A DNA stretch of 64,000 nt from Paraburkholderia polaris (GCF_012927345.1 NZ_JABBGJ010000025.1:62001-126000); one strand, 5' to 3'; counted from the first letter of the stretch, positions 18,301-27,050 are shown. The notes: a model not told the origin generated them from the letters alone. Numbers and translations are program-made.

Positions 18301-18681
18301 GCCGTCCTGACCGCGGCACGGCTGAGACTGCGTCCGATCCTGATGACCTCAATGGCCTTTATTCTCGGCGTGTTCCCGCTCGTTGTCTCATCGGGTGCAG
18401 GCGCCGCTTCGCGTCATGAAATTGGCACCGGCGTGATCGGCGGCATGCTGTTCGCCACCATCTTCGGTTTGCTGCTGATTCCGGTGTTCTATGTGGTCGT
18501 CCGGCAGCTGCTGGGCGACAAGCTCGACGAGGTGTCGCACACAATGCGCCATCGCGACGGTGAAGACGGGGGCGCCCATGGCGAGCACGACGGTGACACA
18601 CCGGGAGGTGGCGGCGCTCATGACGGCGGTGGAACGGGTGGCGGGGGCGCCAGTTCTGCGGGAGAGGGCACGCCTGCCTAG
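15319..18681 (+). CDS. RND multidrug efflux pump, HAE1 family
   Basis: Inner membrane proton-drug antiporter of 1120 residues, with twelve helices and two large periplasmic loops. It starts MPSFFINRPVFAWVIAILISLFG. Helix 4 has the proton-relay aspartates in GIVVDDAIVVIENVERIM. The helix 10-11 region reads GLAAKNAILIVEFAVEGQ, with the relay lysine. It is longer than the usual 1040-1060 residues because of a Ser/Thr/Asn-rich insert in the second loop (near 17690-17790) and a 50-residue Gly/His/Asp-rich cytoplasmic tail. Ten bases separate it from the adaptor gene. Drug range cannot be predicted. Confidence 0.95.
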   Translation: MPSFFINRPVFAWVIAILISLFGIIAVHGMGIDSYPDIAPPEVTVTAQYPGASAQTMESTVTQVIEQQLTGIDNLLYFSSNSSSNGQTQITLTFATGTNPDIAQVQVQNKVTLAEPLLPSQVTQQGVVVAKASPDILLFVALQSDNPAIDAGRLSDILASQIQPNIGRVNGVGNTTLLGSEYAVRIWLDPDKLQSYGLSTSQVLNAVSSQNAQFAAGSLGADPAVKGQVFTANVTGDSLFSSLKQFQDIIIVANNNGTTVKLSDVARISFGSQTYGFAPVYNGKAAGGMAVFLLPGANALAVAKAVKAEMATLARDLPQGVTWSVPYDTTPFITASIVDVIRTLIEAIVLVFFVMLIFLQNLRATIIPTLVIPVALLGTFIGLSALHYTLNQLTLFGMVLAIGIVVDDAIVVIENVERIMSEEHLEPRAATRKAMGQITGAIVAITVVLSAVFIPSALQPGATGIIYAQFALTIAVSMGFSAFLALSFTPSLCAAILRPEHPDKKSAIYRWFNRTFDWTSKKYLGHAGSAVHHAPRWMIVFVLVVVLTGFLYTKLPTSFVPDEDQGFVLALINLPPGSTLQRTDHVMAEVRDKLEHSAVGKEIVGIFQPEGFSFVGTSENVGMSFIKLADWNKRHDTAMQLIPQINQILHSIPDAQIFAVNLPTIRGLSQFGGIDMYLQARAGQSRAELAQATATLLGNASKSPVLFGIRPNSLPSAPQLDVAVDRTQAEAMGLSLTDVYDTLEMELAPFYVNQFTYGGRVKRVYIQADAPYRMGLDALQHLYTPSLFTTGSGTSTAASQLSSNSATVSNGFATPADPSPANTSISPYNMVPLSSVVNAKWSFGPTVLPRYNGYSAIEVVGNSAAGYSTGQAIDVLQNIVDHQLPVGFAADWTGQSFQELLSGSSAVTLLMLSILVVFLCLAALYESWSIPAAVLLVVPLGMLGMLAFCLSFGVPNDIYFKIGLVTVIGLAAKNAILIVEFAVEGQQRGMTLRDAVLTAARLRLRPILMTSMAFILGVFPLVVSSGAGAASRHEIGTGVIGGMLFATIFGLLLIPVFYVVVRQLLGDKLDEVSHTMRHRDGEDGGAHGEHDGDTPGGGGAHDGGGTGGGGASSAGEGTPA

Positions 18682-18712
18682 CGAACCGGCGCGCGCCAGA
18701 TACGGCGCGGTG

Positions 18713-18835
18713 CGGGCGGGGTTCACGCGCGGCGCGATTTACGGACACTTTCGCAACAAGAGCGAGCGGTTCGTCTCTATGACGAACCGCGTCATGTTGC
18801 CGATGGAGATGCTGGTCTCGGCATCGGCCTCGTGC
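18713..18835 (+). pseudogene. Remnant of a TetR-type efflux repressor
   Basis: A short frame reads RAGFTRGAIYGHFRNKSERF and then MTNRVMLPMEMLVSAS. This matches the recognition helix and following segment of AcrR/TtgR-type repressors (AGVTRGAIYWHFKNK...). The first helices and the whole ligand domain are missing, and there is no start codon with a ribosome site. It lies between the efflux pump stop and amtB. It is therefore best read as the relic of the pump's own regulator. Confidence 0.7.
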
Positions 18836-18841
18836 TTACGC

Positions 18842-20083
18842 TTACGCGTCCAGATAAGCCGCTTCGCCATGCAACTCGGCATCAAGCCCCTGCTGCTCAG
18901 CGGCTGCATCGACCTTAACGGGTGTCACGCGGTTGATCAGCCATAACATGCCCCACGTGAACACGAACGCCCAGACGCCGGACACGAGCACCGCAACGCA
19001 CTGCTTGACGAAGAAGGCGCCGCCGCCCAACAACAGGCCGTCCGCGCCATTCGGATTCCACGCCTTCGATGCAAACACGCCGAGCAGAACGGTACCGACC
19101 AGGCCACCCACGCCATGCACGCCCCACACGTCGAGCGCGTCGTCGAGGCCGAGCCGGTTTTTCAGCGCGACAGCGTAATAACAGATCACCCCCGCGGAAA
19201 TCCCGATCACGGCGGCTGTGCTCAACGACACATAGCCGGCTGCGGGTGTGATGGTCGCGAGGCCGGCGACCGAACCGGTCAGCAAGCCGATGAACTTCGG
19301 CTGCCGCGCGTTGGCCCATTCGATCAGCAGCCACGTAATGGCAGCGAACGAAGCGGCGACGTCGGTGTTAAGGAAAGACGAAGCCGTGATGGCGTCGACG
19401 CGCAGCTCGGAGCCGGCGTTAAAACCGTACCAGCCGAACCACAGCAGTCCCGTGCCGAGCGCGATCAACGGTACGTTGTGCGGCTTGTGCGAGACGGTCT
19501 GACGGCGCCCCACATACAACACTGACGCTAGCGCGGCGAATCCGGCGGTGTTGTGGACGACAATACCGCCGGCATAATCAAGCACGCCCCACTTCGCGAA
19601 CAGTCCATCCGGACTCCATACCATGTGTACGAACGGGAAATACACCAGCACCAGCCAGCCGGTCAGAAACAGGAAGTACGCTTTAAACGTCACGCGGTTG
19701 GTGAACGCACCGGTAATCAGCGCCGGCGTGATGATCGCAAACATCATCTGATAGGCGACGTGGACCACCAGCGGAATGCCCGCGTCGTTGCCCGTGTACA
19801 TAGTTTGCAGCGTAATGCCGCGCAGGAACGCATAGTAGGTCGGGTCGCCGATAATGCCGTGCCAGCTTGGGCCGAAACACATCGAGTAGCCAAACATAAA
19901 CCACAGCACGGTGGTCCATGCGAGCGAGATGAAGCTCTGCATCATGATCGCCAGCACGTTCTTGCGTTCGACAAGGCCGCCGTAGAAGAACGCGAGACCC
20001 GGCGTCATCAGCATGACGAGGCTCGCGCAGAGCAGCATGAAAGCGGTATTGCCGACGTTGATCGGCATGGTTGCAGGAAGCAC
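18842..20083 (-). CDS. amtB: Ammonium transporter
   Basis: Trimeric ammonium channel of 413 residues. Eleven hydrophobic segments are apparent. The two pore histidines are recognisable in IVVHNTAG and WGVHGVGG, and GLAFFYGGLVERKN is the N-terminal signature. The chosen start is GTG at 20083, supported by AAGGAG seven bases upstream. It lacks a cleavable signal, as in some Burkholderia paralogues. No glnK/PII gene is adjacent, so it may be a second copy controlled elsewhere. The C-terminal tail is short and acidic and differs from the canonical GlnK-contacting tail. Confidence 0.92.
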   Translation of the reverse strand: MLPATMPINVGNTAFMLLCASLVMLMTPGLAFFYGGLVERKNVLAIMMQSFISLAWTTVLWFMFGYSMCFGPSWHGIIGDPTYYAFLRGITLQTMYTGNDAGIPLVVHVAYQMMFAIITPALITGAFTNRVTFKAYFLFLTGWLVLVYFPFVHMVWSPDGLFAKWGVLDYAGGIVVHNTAGFAALASVLYVGRRQTVSHKPHNVPLIALGTGLLWFGWYGFNAGSELRVDAITASSFLNTDVAASFAAITWLLIEWANARQPKFIGLLTGSVAGLATITPAAGYVSLSTAAVIGISAGVICYYAVALKNRLGLDDALDVWGVHGVGGLVGTVLLGVFASKAWNPNGADGLLLGGGAFFVKQCVAVLVSGVWAFVFTWGMLWLINRVTPVKVDAAAEQQGLDAELHGEAAYLDA

Positions 20084-20789
20084 AGCTTGTCTCCTTGATT
20101 ATCGTCGTGATGTGTGCCCCGGCAGCGCGTGGCACTGGCGTCGAAAAGAGCCCTTCAGCGCAGAACTTGCTTGCAATTTGTAGGGTTCATCGGTTTTCGC
20201 CGGTTTGCAGCAGGCGAAAAGTAGTCCCACGCCGGGCGCGGCGCAATATGGCTGGACGATATAGCGGGATTCACGTGACCCATATGGCCAGTGCCGGCCA
20301 CTGCTGGCAACCACTCGCCATCGCAGGCGCGCAGTAAGCGCGGGTAAACCACGTCCATGCGACCGCCTCGATTGAGCGTGACCAGACATCGGGTATCGCA
20401 CCGGACCCGCTGACCATTGGTCCCCTGACGAAAACTTCCTGGTGCGCAGCGTTCGGTACCCAGCCGATGATCGCGATGGGTTTGAGCCTTCGCGTCGCCG
20501 TCGCCCGAGGTCGACCGGCCTTTGATAGCCGTGCGACTGCAAAAAACGTCGCTTTTTCGCGTCAATCGTGACGAACTCGCCCGAATCGCCGCATCGGCCG
20601 CCCCGGCCTAAAAACATCTATGATTTGAAAGCGATTTTTCGCAAAAAGCGACATTTCATCACTTCATGAAACAGCTTATTGTAAAAAAGTAAAAAGACTT
20701 TGGAACCGGTTCCATTTACCATGACGCCGCAATCCGACGACTGCCCGGGGGCGCCATAGCGCCACTCCCATCTCGTGATAAAGAACAAT
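20084..20789. other. Long non-coding gap between amtB and the dehydrogenase operon
   Basis: About 700 bp with no convincing gene; frames on both strands look random. The right part is AT-rich and holds several dyads: AAAAA-CGTCGC-TTTTT near 20542-20557, TTTTTCGCAAAAA near 20635-20647, and TTTCAT/ATGAAA near 20654-20671. It must contain promoters for amtB and for the dehydrogenase operon. Confidence 0.55.
20701..20714. promoter_or_regulatory. Perfect 14-bp palindrome upstream of the dehydrogenase operon
   Basis: TGGAACCGGTTCCA is a perfect palindrome 76 bp ahead of the first gene. The central CG and half-site shape are typical of LacI-family repressor operators, for example gluconate-responsive ones. 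No LacI gene is nearby, so the regulator would act from elsewhere. The regulator assignment is inference. Confidence 0.7.
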
Positions 20790-21521
20790 ATGGCTCAATC
20801 TCCTCTCACTACTCGCCGCGGCTTCTTACGCACGGCCGTCGCACTGGTCCCTGCCGGGACCCTCGCCGGCTGTGAAGTCAAGCAATCCGCCACGACCGCC
20901 CAGGGCTCGAACGGCCCCGCTTCCGCGGGCCAAGCCTCCGGCGCCGACTACAAACCGCACTTCTTCGACGCGAAGGAATGGGCGTTCGTCCATGCGGCCG
21001 TCGACCGTCTGATCCCAGCGGATAGCGAAGGCCCGGGCGCGGTCGAAGCCGGCGTGCCCGAATTCATCGACCGGCAGATGGACACGCCGTACGCACACGG
21101 CGCGCTCTGGTACATGCAAGGCCCGTTCACGCAAGGCGCGCCGGAACTCGGCTATCAGTTGAAGCTCGTGCCGCGCGATCTCTATCGTCTGGGCATCGCC
21201 GCGGTCAACGCCTACTGCACGAAGACCTACTCGCATACGTTCGACGCCCTCGACGCGCCCACGCGCGACACCGTGCTGGCCGCGCTCGAGACAGGCAAGA
21301 TCGATCTCGCGGACGTCCCGGCTGGCGTCTTCTTCGGCCAGTTGCTGCAAAACACCCGCGAAGGCTACTTGTGCGACCCGATCCACGGCGGCAATCGCGA
21401 CATGGGCGGCTGGAAGATGATCGGCTTCCCCGGCGCGCGCGCCGATTTCATGGACTTCGTCAACCAGAACGGCCAGGCGTATCCGTATGGCCCTGTATCG
21501 ATCCAAGGAAAACGCACCTGA
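20790..21521 (+). CDS. Gluconate 2-dehydrogenase subunit 3-family protein (small subunit)
   Basis: Small subunit of a membrane-bound flavin sugar or sugar-acid dehydrogenase, 243 residues. It begins with a twin-arginine signal, TTRRGFLRTAVALVPAG, followed by LAGC, so the protein may be exported folded by Tat and perhaps lipidated. This subunit normally escorts the cofactor-loaded flavin subunit, which has no signal of its own. A conserved KEWAFVHAAVDRLIPAD segment opens the domain. Its stop overlaps the next start (TGATG). A GTG 15 bases upstream is possible but less likely. Confidence 0.9.
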   Translation: MAQSPLTTRRGFLRTAVALVPAGTLAGCEVKQSATTAQGSNGPASAGQASGADYKPHFFDAKEWAFVHAAVDRLIPADSEGPGAVEAGVPEFIDRQMDTPYAHGALWYMQGPFTQGAPELGYQLKLVPRDLYRLGIAAVNAYCTKTYSHTFDALDAPTRDTVLAALETGKIDLADVPAGVFFGQLLQNTREGYLCDPIHGGNRDMGGWKMIGFPGARADFMDFVNQNGQAYPYGPVSIQGKRT

Positions 21522-23299
21522 TGACCACGCAAACCAAACCGCACGTCGACGCGGTCATCGTCGGCTTCGGCTGGACCGGTGCGATCCTCGCGAAGGAGCT
21601 CACCGAGGCCGGCCTCAAAGTGGTCGCGCTCGAACGCGGCGAGTATCGCGACACCTATCCGGACGGCGCGTATCCGAACACGATCGACGAGCTGACCTAC
21701 AACGTCCGCAAGAAGCTGTTCCTCGATCTCTCCAAGACCACCGTGTCGATCCGTCATAACGTCGGCGATACGGCGCTGCCTTATCGGCAGCTTGCCGCGT
21801 TCCTGCCGGGCGAAGGCGTCGGCGGCGCCGGGTTGCATTGGTCGGGCGTGCATTTCCGCATCACGCCGGAAGAACTGCGTTTGAAGAGCCACTACGAAGA
21901 ACGCTACGGCAAGCGCTTCATTCCGGAAGGAATGACGATCCAGGATTACGGCGTCAGCTACGACGAACTCGAACCGCATTTCGACTTCGCCGAGAAAGTG
22001 TTCGGCACCTCGGGCCAGGCTTATAAGGTCAACGGCAAAGTGGTCGGCGACGGCAACGTGTTCGAAGCGCCACGCAGCGACAACTTCCCGCTCGCCGCGC
22101 AGTTGAACACGTACTCGGCCGAGCGCTTCGGCAAAGCCGCCCACGAACTCGGACTGCACCCATACCGCTTGCCTTCGGCGAATACGTCCGGTCCGTACAC
22201 GAACCCGTACGGCGTGCAGATGGGACCGTGCAACTTCTGCGGATTCTGCAGCGGCTACGCGTGCTACATGTACTCGAAGGCGTCGCCGAATCTGAACATC
22301 CTGCCCGCGCTGAAGCAGTCGCCGAACTTCGAACTGCGTTCGCGTTGCCACGTGCTGCGCGTCGAACTCGACGATACGAAAAAACGCGCCAAGGGCGTAA
22401 CGTACGTCGATCCGGCGGGCAACGAAGTCTTTCAGGCCGCCGATCTCGTGATCGTCGCGGCGTTCCAGTATCACAATGTCCACCTGCTCCTGCTGTCGGG
22501 CATCGGCAAGCCGTATGACCCGATCTCGGGCGAAGGCGTCGTCGGCCGCAATTTCGCGTATCAGAACCTCTCGACGATCACCGCGTTCTTCGACAAGGAC
22601 ACATTCACCAATCCGTTCATCGGCGCGGGCGGTAACGGCGTCGCTGTGGACGACTTCAATGCCGACAACTTCGATCACGGTCCGCTCGGCTTTGTCGGCG
22701 GCTCGCCGTTGTGGGTGAACCAGGCCGGCACCAAGCCGATCAGCGGCATCGCGACCCCGGCGGGCACGCCGAACTGGGGCGTGGACTGGAAGAAGTCGGT
22801 GAAGGACCACTACGCGCACACGATCTCGATGGACGCACACGGCTCCAACATGTCGTATCGCGACGTATTCCTCGACCTCGATCCGACCTATCGCGATTCA
22901 TACGGTCAGCCGCTGTTGCGCATGACCTTCGACTGGAAGGACAACGACATCAAGATGGCGCGTTACGTGACCGGACAGATGCACAAGATCGCGCAGCAGA
23001 TGGGGCCGAAGGACATCAGCGTCTATACGCGCGAATTCGGCGCGCACTTCGATTCACGCCGCTATCAGACCACTCACCTCGTCGGTGGGGCGGTGATGGG
23101 CACCGATCCGAAGACGAGCGTGCTGAACCGCTATCTGCAAAGCTGGGACGTGCACAACGTGTTCGTGATGGGTTCGTCAGCGTTCCCGCAAGGCATCGGC
23201 TACAACCCGACCGGCCTCGTCGCCGCGCTCGCCTATTGGTCGGCGCGTGCGATTCGCACGCAGTATCTGAAGAACCCCGGGCCGCTGGTGAGCGTATGA
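21521..23299 (+). CDS. GMC-family FAD dehydrogenase, large subunit (gluconate 2-dehydrogenase-like)
   Basis: Catalytic flavin subunit of 592 residues. It has the N-terminal FAD motif VIVGFGWTGAILAKELTEAG, GEGVGGAGLHWSG for flavin positioning, and the C-terminal GMC end with YNPTGLVAALAY. Cys237, Cys240, Cys243 and Cys248 (CNFCGFC...C) form the cluster motif known in this branch to hold an iron-sulfur centre that relays electrons. It oxidises a sugar or sugar acid in the periplasm and passes electrons to the cytochrome encoded next, whose start overlaps this stop (ATGA). Gluconate, 2-ketogluconate, glucose or sorbitol are all possible substrates. Confidence 0.92.
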   Translation: MTTQTKPHVDAVIVGFGWTGAILAKELTEAGLKVVALERGEYRDTYPDGAYPNTIDELTYNVRKKLFLDLSKTTVSIRHNVGDTALPYRQLAAFLPGEGVGGAGLHWSGVHFRITPEELRLKSHYEERYGKRFIPEGMTIQDYGVSYDELEPHFDFAEKVFGTSGQAYKVNGKVVGDGNVFEAPRSDNFPLAAQLNTYSAERFGKAAHELGLHPYRLPSANTSGPYTNPYGVQMGPCNFCGFCSGYACYMYSKASPNLNILPALKQSPNFELRSRCHVLRVELDDTKKRAKGVTYVDPAGNEVFQAADLVIVAAFQYHNVHLLLLSGIGKPYDPISGEGVVGRNFAYQNLSTITAFFDKDTFTNPFIGAGGNGVAVDDFNADNFDHGPLGFVGGSPLWVNQAGTKPISGIATPAGTPNWGVDWKKSVKDHYAHTISMDAHGSNMSYRDVFLDLDPTYRDSYGQPLLRMTFDWKDNDIKMARYVTGQMHKIAQQMGPKDISVYTREFGAHFDSRRYQTTHLVGGAVMGTDPKTSVLNRYLQSWDVHNVFVMGSSAFPQGIGYNPTGLVAALAYWSARAIRTQYLKNPGPLVSV

Positions 23300-24669
23300 A
23301 GAATAAGATCGATATCAAACGCCTGGGTCAGGCATTCAAACGCGTGGGCGCAGCGTCGGTCTGCGCGGTGGCGTTGTCCGCACCGCTCGCCGTGCAAGCA
23401 GCGACTCAGACACAAACTCAACCTCAGACCGATGCGGTCTTGATCGCGCACGGTGAATACCTCGCGCGTGCCGGCGATTGCATCGCGTGTCACACGGCGC
23501 AATCGGGCAAACCGTTTGCGGGCGGCCTGAAGTTCGACACGCCGATCGGCGCGATCTACTCGACCAACATCACGCCCGATCGCAACACCGGTATCGGCTC
23601 ATGGACTTTCGCGCAGTTCGATCGTGCGGTGCGTGCTGGCGTGCGGCCGAACGGCGACACGCTGTATCCGGCGATGCCGTACCCCTCGTATGCGCGCCTG
23701 AGCGAAGACGACATGCATGCGCTGTACGCATACTTCACGCAAGGTGTCGCGCCGGTGAACCAGGCGAACCGCGCGGTCGATATCGTCTGGCCGCTGTCGA
23801 TGCGCTGGCCACTCGGTATCTGGCGTTACCTGTTCGCGCCTGATCCCGTCGCGTTCAATTCGACGCACTATGCCGATCCGGTGGTCGCACGCGGCGCGTA
23901 CCTGGTGCAGGGCCTCGGCCACTGCGGCGCCTGCCACACGCCGCGTGCGGCGACGATGCAGGAACGCGCGCTGAGCGATCTCGACGGCACCGCGTTTCTC
24001 GCGGGCGGCGCGACGATTGACGGCTGGATTCCGTCGAGCCTGCGTGGCAATCCGCGCACCGGCATCGGTTCGTGGCGCGAAGCCGATATCGTGCAATTCC
24101 TGAAGACCGGACGCACGCAGCACACCGCGGCATTCGGCGGCATGACGGACGTCGTACAGCACAGCATGCAGCACATGAGCGACGCCGATTTGACCGCGAT
24201 CGCGCGTTACCTGAAGACGCTGCCGTCGACCGACCCGAAGGAAACGCCGTACGTGTACAACGATACGGCGGCTCACGCCCTGCGTACCGGCGACGCCACC
24301 GCCCCCGGCGCCGCCGTGTACCGCGACAACTGCACCGCCTGCCACCGCAGCGACGGCCGCGGCTACACCCGCGTTTTCCCGGCACTGGGCGGCAATCCAG
24401 TCGTACAGGGCCAGGACGCGACCTCGCTGATTCATGTGCTACTGACCGGCAGCACGCTCGAAGGCACGAAGACCGCGCCGTCCTCGTTCACGATGCCGGC
24501 CTTTGGCTGGCGCCTGAACGACCAGGAAGTCGCCGACGTCACGAACTTCGTGCGCAACAGTTGGGGCAACACCGGTTCGACGGTCAGCGCGACCGATGTC
24601 GCCAAGGTCCGCAAGACCGTCACGGTGCATGCGCCCGAGATGCCGCCCGGCGCTGCACTAAGCCACTAA
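23296..24669 (+). CDS. Triheme cytochrome c subunit of the dehydrogenase
   Basis: Membrane-anchored electron-transfer subunit of 457 residues. It has an N-terminal export signal (VCAVALSAPLAVQA) and three CxxCH heme sites starting at Cys62, Cys210 and Cys346. This is the classic three-heme arrangement that carries electrons from the flavin subunit to ubiquinone. The start overlaps the stop of the flavin subunit. Together the three genes form one translationally coupled unit feeding periplasmic sugar oxidation into the respiratory chain. Confidence 0.95.
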   Translation: MKNKIDIKRLGQAFKRVGAASVCAVALSAPLAVQAATQTQTQPQTDAVLIAHGEYLARAGDCIACHTAQSGKPFAGGLKFDTPIGAIYSTNITPDRNTGIGSWTFAQFDRAVRAGVRPNGDTLYPAMPYPSYARLSEDDMHALYAYFTQGVAPVNQANRAVDIVWPLSMRWPLGIWRYLFAPDPVAFNSTHYADPVVARGAYLVQGLGHCGACHTPRAATMQERALSDLDGTAFLAGGATIDGWIPSSLRGNPRTGIGSWREADIVQFLKTGRTQHTAAFGGMTDVVQHSMQHMSDADLTAIARYLKTLPSTDPKETPYVYNDTAAHALRTGDATAPGAAVYRDNCTACHRSDGRGYTRVFPALGGNPVVQGQDATSLIHVLLTGSTLEGTKTAPSSFTMPAFGWRLNDQEVADVTNFVRNSWGNTGSTVSATDVAKVRKTVTVHAPEMPPGAALSH

Positions 24670-24744
24670 CATCGCGCCGCCCCTTGCAACGCGTCCGCAA
24701 TCAGGGCGTGTAACAAGGATCACGCAAGCCACCTCCCCCGCTTC

Positions 24745-24780
24745 ACGCAGTCTGCTCCGTTAGTCAGGAGCGGACTGCGT
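24745..24780. terminator. Strong hairpin between the dehydrogenase operon and a porin
   Basis: A 14-bp stem (arms 24745-24758 and 24767-24780, one T-G wobble) closes an 8-base loop. No T-run follows on either strand, so it is not a textbook rho-independent terminator. It may be a processing or stability element that separates the operon from the porin gene 70 bp downstream. Confidence 0.5.
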
Positions 24781-24849
24781 GCGCGCGGAAAAAAGAGAGA
24801 TCGCCATTCAGGCGACTTGAGATAGACGATCCAACCGAGCTATAAAACG

Positions 24850-26043
24850 ATGAAAAAGCAATTGATTGCTGCACCCCTGCTGTTGTCCTTCGCCGGCATC
24901 GCGTCCGCGCAGAGTTCCGTGATGCTGTACGGCATCGTCGATGCGGGCATTATGTATCGCAGCAACGAGCGCACCGGCTCCACTGGCGCTTACACGGGAC
25001 ACTCGAACGTCGCGCTGACGAGCGGCAACCTCTCCGGCAGCCGCTTTGGCATCAAGGGCCAGGAGCAGCTCGGCGGCGGCTGGAACGCGCTGTTCCAGCT
25101 TGAAGACGGCTTCGACGTCACGAATGGCAAGACCGGCCAGAACGGTGGGCTGTTTGGCCGTCAGGCATTCGTCGGTATCGGCAGCCAGCAATACGGCACG
25201 GTCACGCTCGGCCGCCAGTACACCTCGTTGAACGACTTCGTCTCGCCTGTTGCGCCGGTCGCGATGGTCGGCGGCTACGGTGCGCATCCGGGCGACATTG
25301 ACGATCTTGATCAGACCGCGCGCGTCAACAACTCGGTCAAGTACACGAGCGCGAATTACTCAGGCTTTACGTTCGGCGCGCTGTATGGTTTCGGCGGTCA
25401 ACCGGGCAGCCTGAAACAGCAGAACACGTGGAGCGTGGGCGCGGCGTATGGCAACGGGCCGCTTCATGTGGGCGTCGGCTACGAGCGTTCGGACAACAGC
25501 AAGAGCGGGACGAAAGACTCGACGGTCGGGAAATGGAGCGGTACGGACGACGGTCTGTTCAATTCATCGATCAATGAGGGCTACGCGAGCGCGCAATCGC
25601 AGCAGATCATCGCCGCCGGCGCTACGTACGATTTCGGCCCAGCGATCGTCGGTGTGAACTACAGCAACGTGCAATACCGTTCGGGTGCGGATTCATTGTT
25701 CAACGGGCATGCGACGTTCAACATCGCGGGCGTGTTCGGGCAGTGGACGATCCGGCCGGCCGTGCAACTGTTCGCGGGTTATAGCTATACGCGTGGTGGC
25801 GAGGTAGAGGGCGTGGATGAACGCGCGCAATATCACAACGTGTCGCTCGGCGCGCAATACAACTTCTCGAAGCGCTCCACGGTCTATTTGATGGGCGGCT
25901 ATCAGCACGCATCCGGTGTCACGCTGGATGCGCTCGGTAATCCGGTCGCGGCGACCGCGTCGGTCAGCGACAAGGGCAACAGCCACTCGTCGGACGCGCA
26001 GTCGCAGGCCATTGTCAGTATTGGCTTGCGGCACCGGTTCTGA
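24850..26043 (+). CDS. Burkholderiales-type trimeric porin
   Basis: General outer membrane porin of 397 residues. The signal peptide MKKQLIAAPLLLSFAGIASAQ is followed by SSVMLYGIVDAGIMY, the standard mature start. Alternating beta-strand sequence runs to the terminal Phe (GLRHRF), the outer membrane assembly signal. FGRQAFVGIGSQQYGTVTLGRQY is the loop 3/eyelet region of this family. It follows the dehydrogenase operon on the same strand and may supply its substrate to the periplasm. Confidence 0.93.
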   Translation: MKKQLIAAPLLLSFAGIASAQSSVMLYGIVDAGIMYRSNERTGSTGAYTGHSNVALTSGNLSGSRFGIKGQEQLGGGWNALFQLEDGFDVTNGKTGQNGGLFGRQAFVGIGSQQYGTVTLGRQYTSLNDFVSPVAPVAMVGGYGAHPGDIDDLDQTARVNNSVKYTSANYSGFTFGALYGFGGQPGSLKQQNTWSVGAAYGNGPLHVGVGYERSDNSKSGTKDSTVGKWSGTDDGLFNSSINEGYASAQSQQIIAAGATYDFGPAIVGVNYSNVQYRSGADSLFNGHATFNIAGVFGQWTIRPAVQLFAGYSYTRGGEVEGVDERAQYHNVSLGAQYNFSKRSTVYLMGGYQHASGVTLDALGNPVAATASVSDKGNSHSSDAQSQAIVSIGLRHRF

Positions 26044-26192
26044 TGAGGCTGCGCGGCGCTGGAGCGGTTGTTGGCCGGCGCCGTTGTGCTACCCGGCGCG
26101 CTGGAATGCGTCACCGCTGTCCAGCGGCGATCGCGGCAGTCGGCGGTGGATTGATGAGAAAGCGGCGGTAGTGATTCGCCTGCCTCTGCCGC

Positions 26193-27050
26193 TCAGTGCT
26201 GTTGCGGGACCGCGTTGATCATCTCCAGATGACGCGCTTCTGTCTCGTCATCTGCGGGGAACATGCATTCGATACGCAGTTCCTGCGCAGCGACGGTTTG
26301 CGGCGTGCCCACGGTGGCGACCATTGAAAAGTAGTTCAGGACCTTGCCGTCCTTGACGAAACCGATGGGCACCACCGGCATCGCCGCTGCGGTGGACCCG
26401 GCTTCCAAGGTGCGCTGAGAAGACTTCACGTCAGCTTGCACGTCCGGATAAGCACGCAGCGCGGCAAGCAACTCATGCGTCTGATCGTCGACCAGGCGAC
26501 CGACCGACTCCCGATAGACACGCTGAATAAGGCTATTCGCCACCGTTTGCCAATCGGCAACGAACGGACGCATCCCATCCGGATCGAAAATCAGATGCAG
26601 CATGTTGCGAGGCCCTTTGCGCGCAGCCATATCGATGAAGCAATTGAAAAAGCGCGGCGCGGATTCGTTGGTCATCAGTACGTTCCAGTAGCGGTCCATG
26701 ACGAGCGCGGGAAACGGCTCGTGTTGCCGCAACATTCGCCCGAGCGCTTTGGTGACGCTCTGCATTTCCTGCGCGTTCCAGGCACTGTCGGCATACATCG
26801 GCGCGTAGCCTGCTGCCAGTAGCAGCGTGTTGCGTTCGCGCAGAGGAATGTCGAGCGTTTGAGCGATATCCATCAGCATCTGACGACTCGGCACGCTGCG
26901 TCCGCTTTCGATAAAACTGATGTGCCGCTGCGAGACACCCGCGTTGAACGACAAGTCCAGCTGGCTGATGCCGCGCACGTCTCTCCAGTGACGCAACAAT
27001 GCGCCGAGCTCGTTCGGCGGCATCTTTCTTTCGGGATTTGCAGGATTCAT
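26193..27050 (-). CDS. XRE-family regulator with MmyB-like ligand domain
   Basis: 285 residues. The N-terminal Cro/C1 helix-turn-helix (LGALLRHWRDVRGISQLDLSFNAGVSQRHISFIESGR, about residues 14-50) is followed by an MmyB-type domain (FPALVMDRYWNVLMTNESAPRFF) thought to bind a small hydrophobic ligand. The ATG has AGGAG upstream. It lies downstream of, and co-directional with, the AhpD-like gene, whose expression it may control. In related genomes this regulator class often controls a neighbouring oxidoreductase or detoxification gene. Confidence 0.9.
   Translation of the reverse strand: MNPANPERKMPPNELGALLRHWRDVRGISQLDLSFNAGVSQRHISFIESGRSVPSRQMLMDIAQTLDIPLRERNTLLLAAGYAPMYADSAWNAQEMQSVTKALGRMLRQHEPFPALVMDRYWNVLMTNESAPRFFNCFIDMAARKGPRNMLHLIFDPDGMRPFVADWQTVANSLIQRVYRESVGRLVDDQTHELLAALRAYPDVQADVKSSQRTLEAGSTAAAMPVVPIGFVKDGKVLNYFSMVATVGTPQTVAAQELRIECMFPADDETEARHLEMINAVPQQH

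Noticed and set aside
20099-20617. Leftward 172-codon frame between amtB and the dehydrogenase operon
   Set aside because: Composition looks random, no family resemblance and no ribosome site.
24745-24780. Standard rho-independent terminator
   Set aside because: The stem is strong but no T-run follows on either strand, so it is recorded only as a hairpin with an uncertain role.
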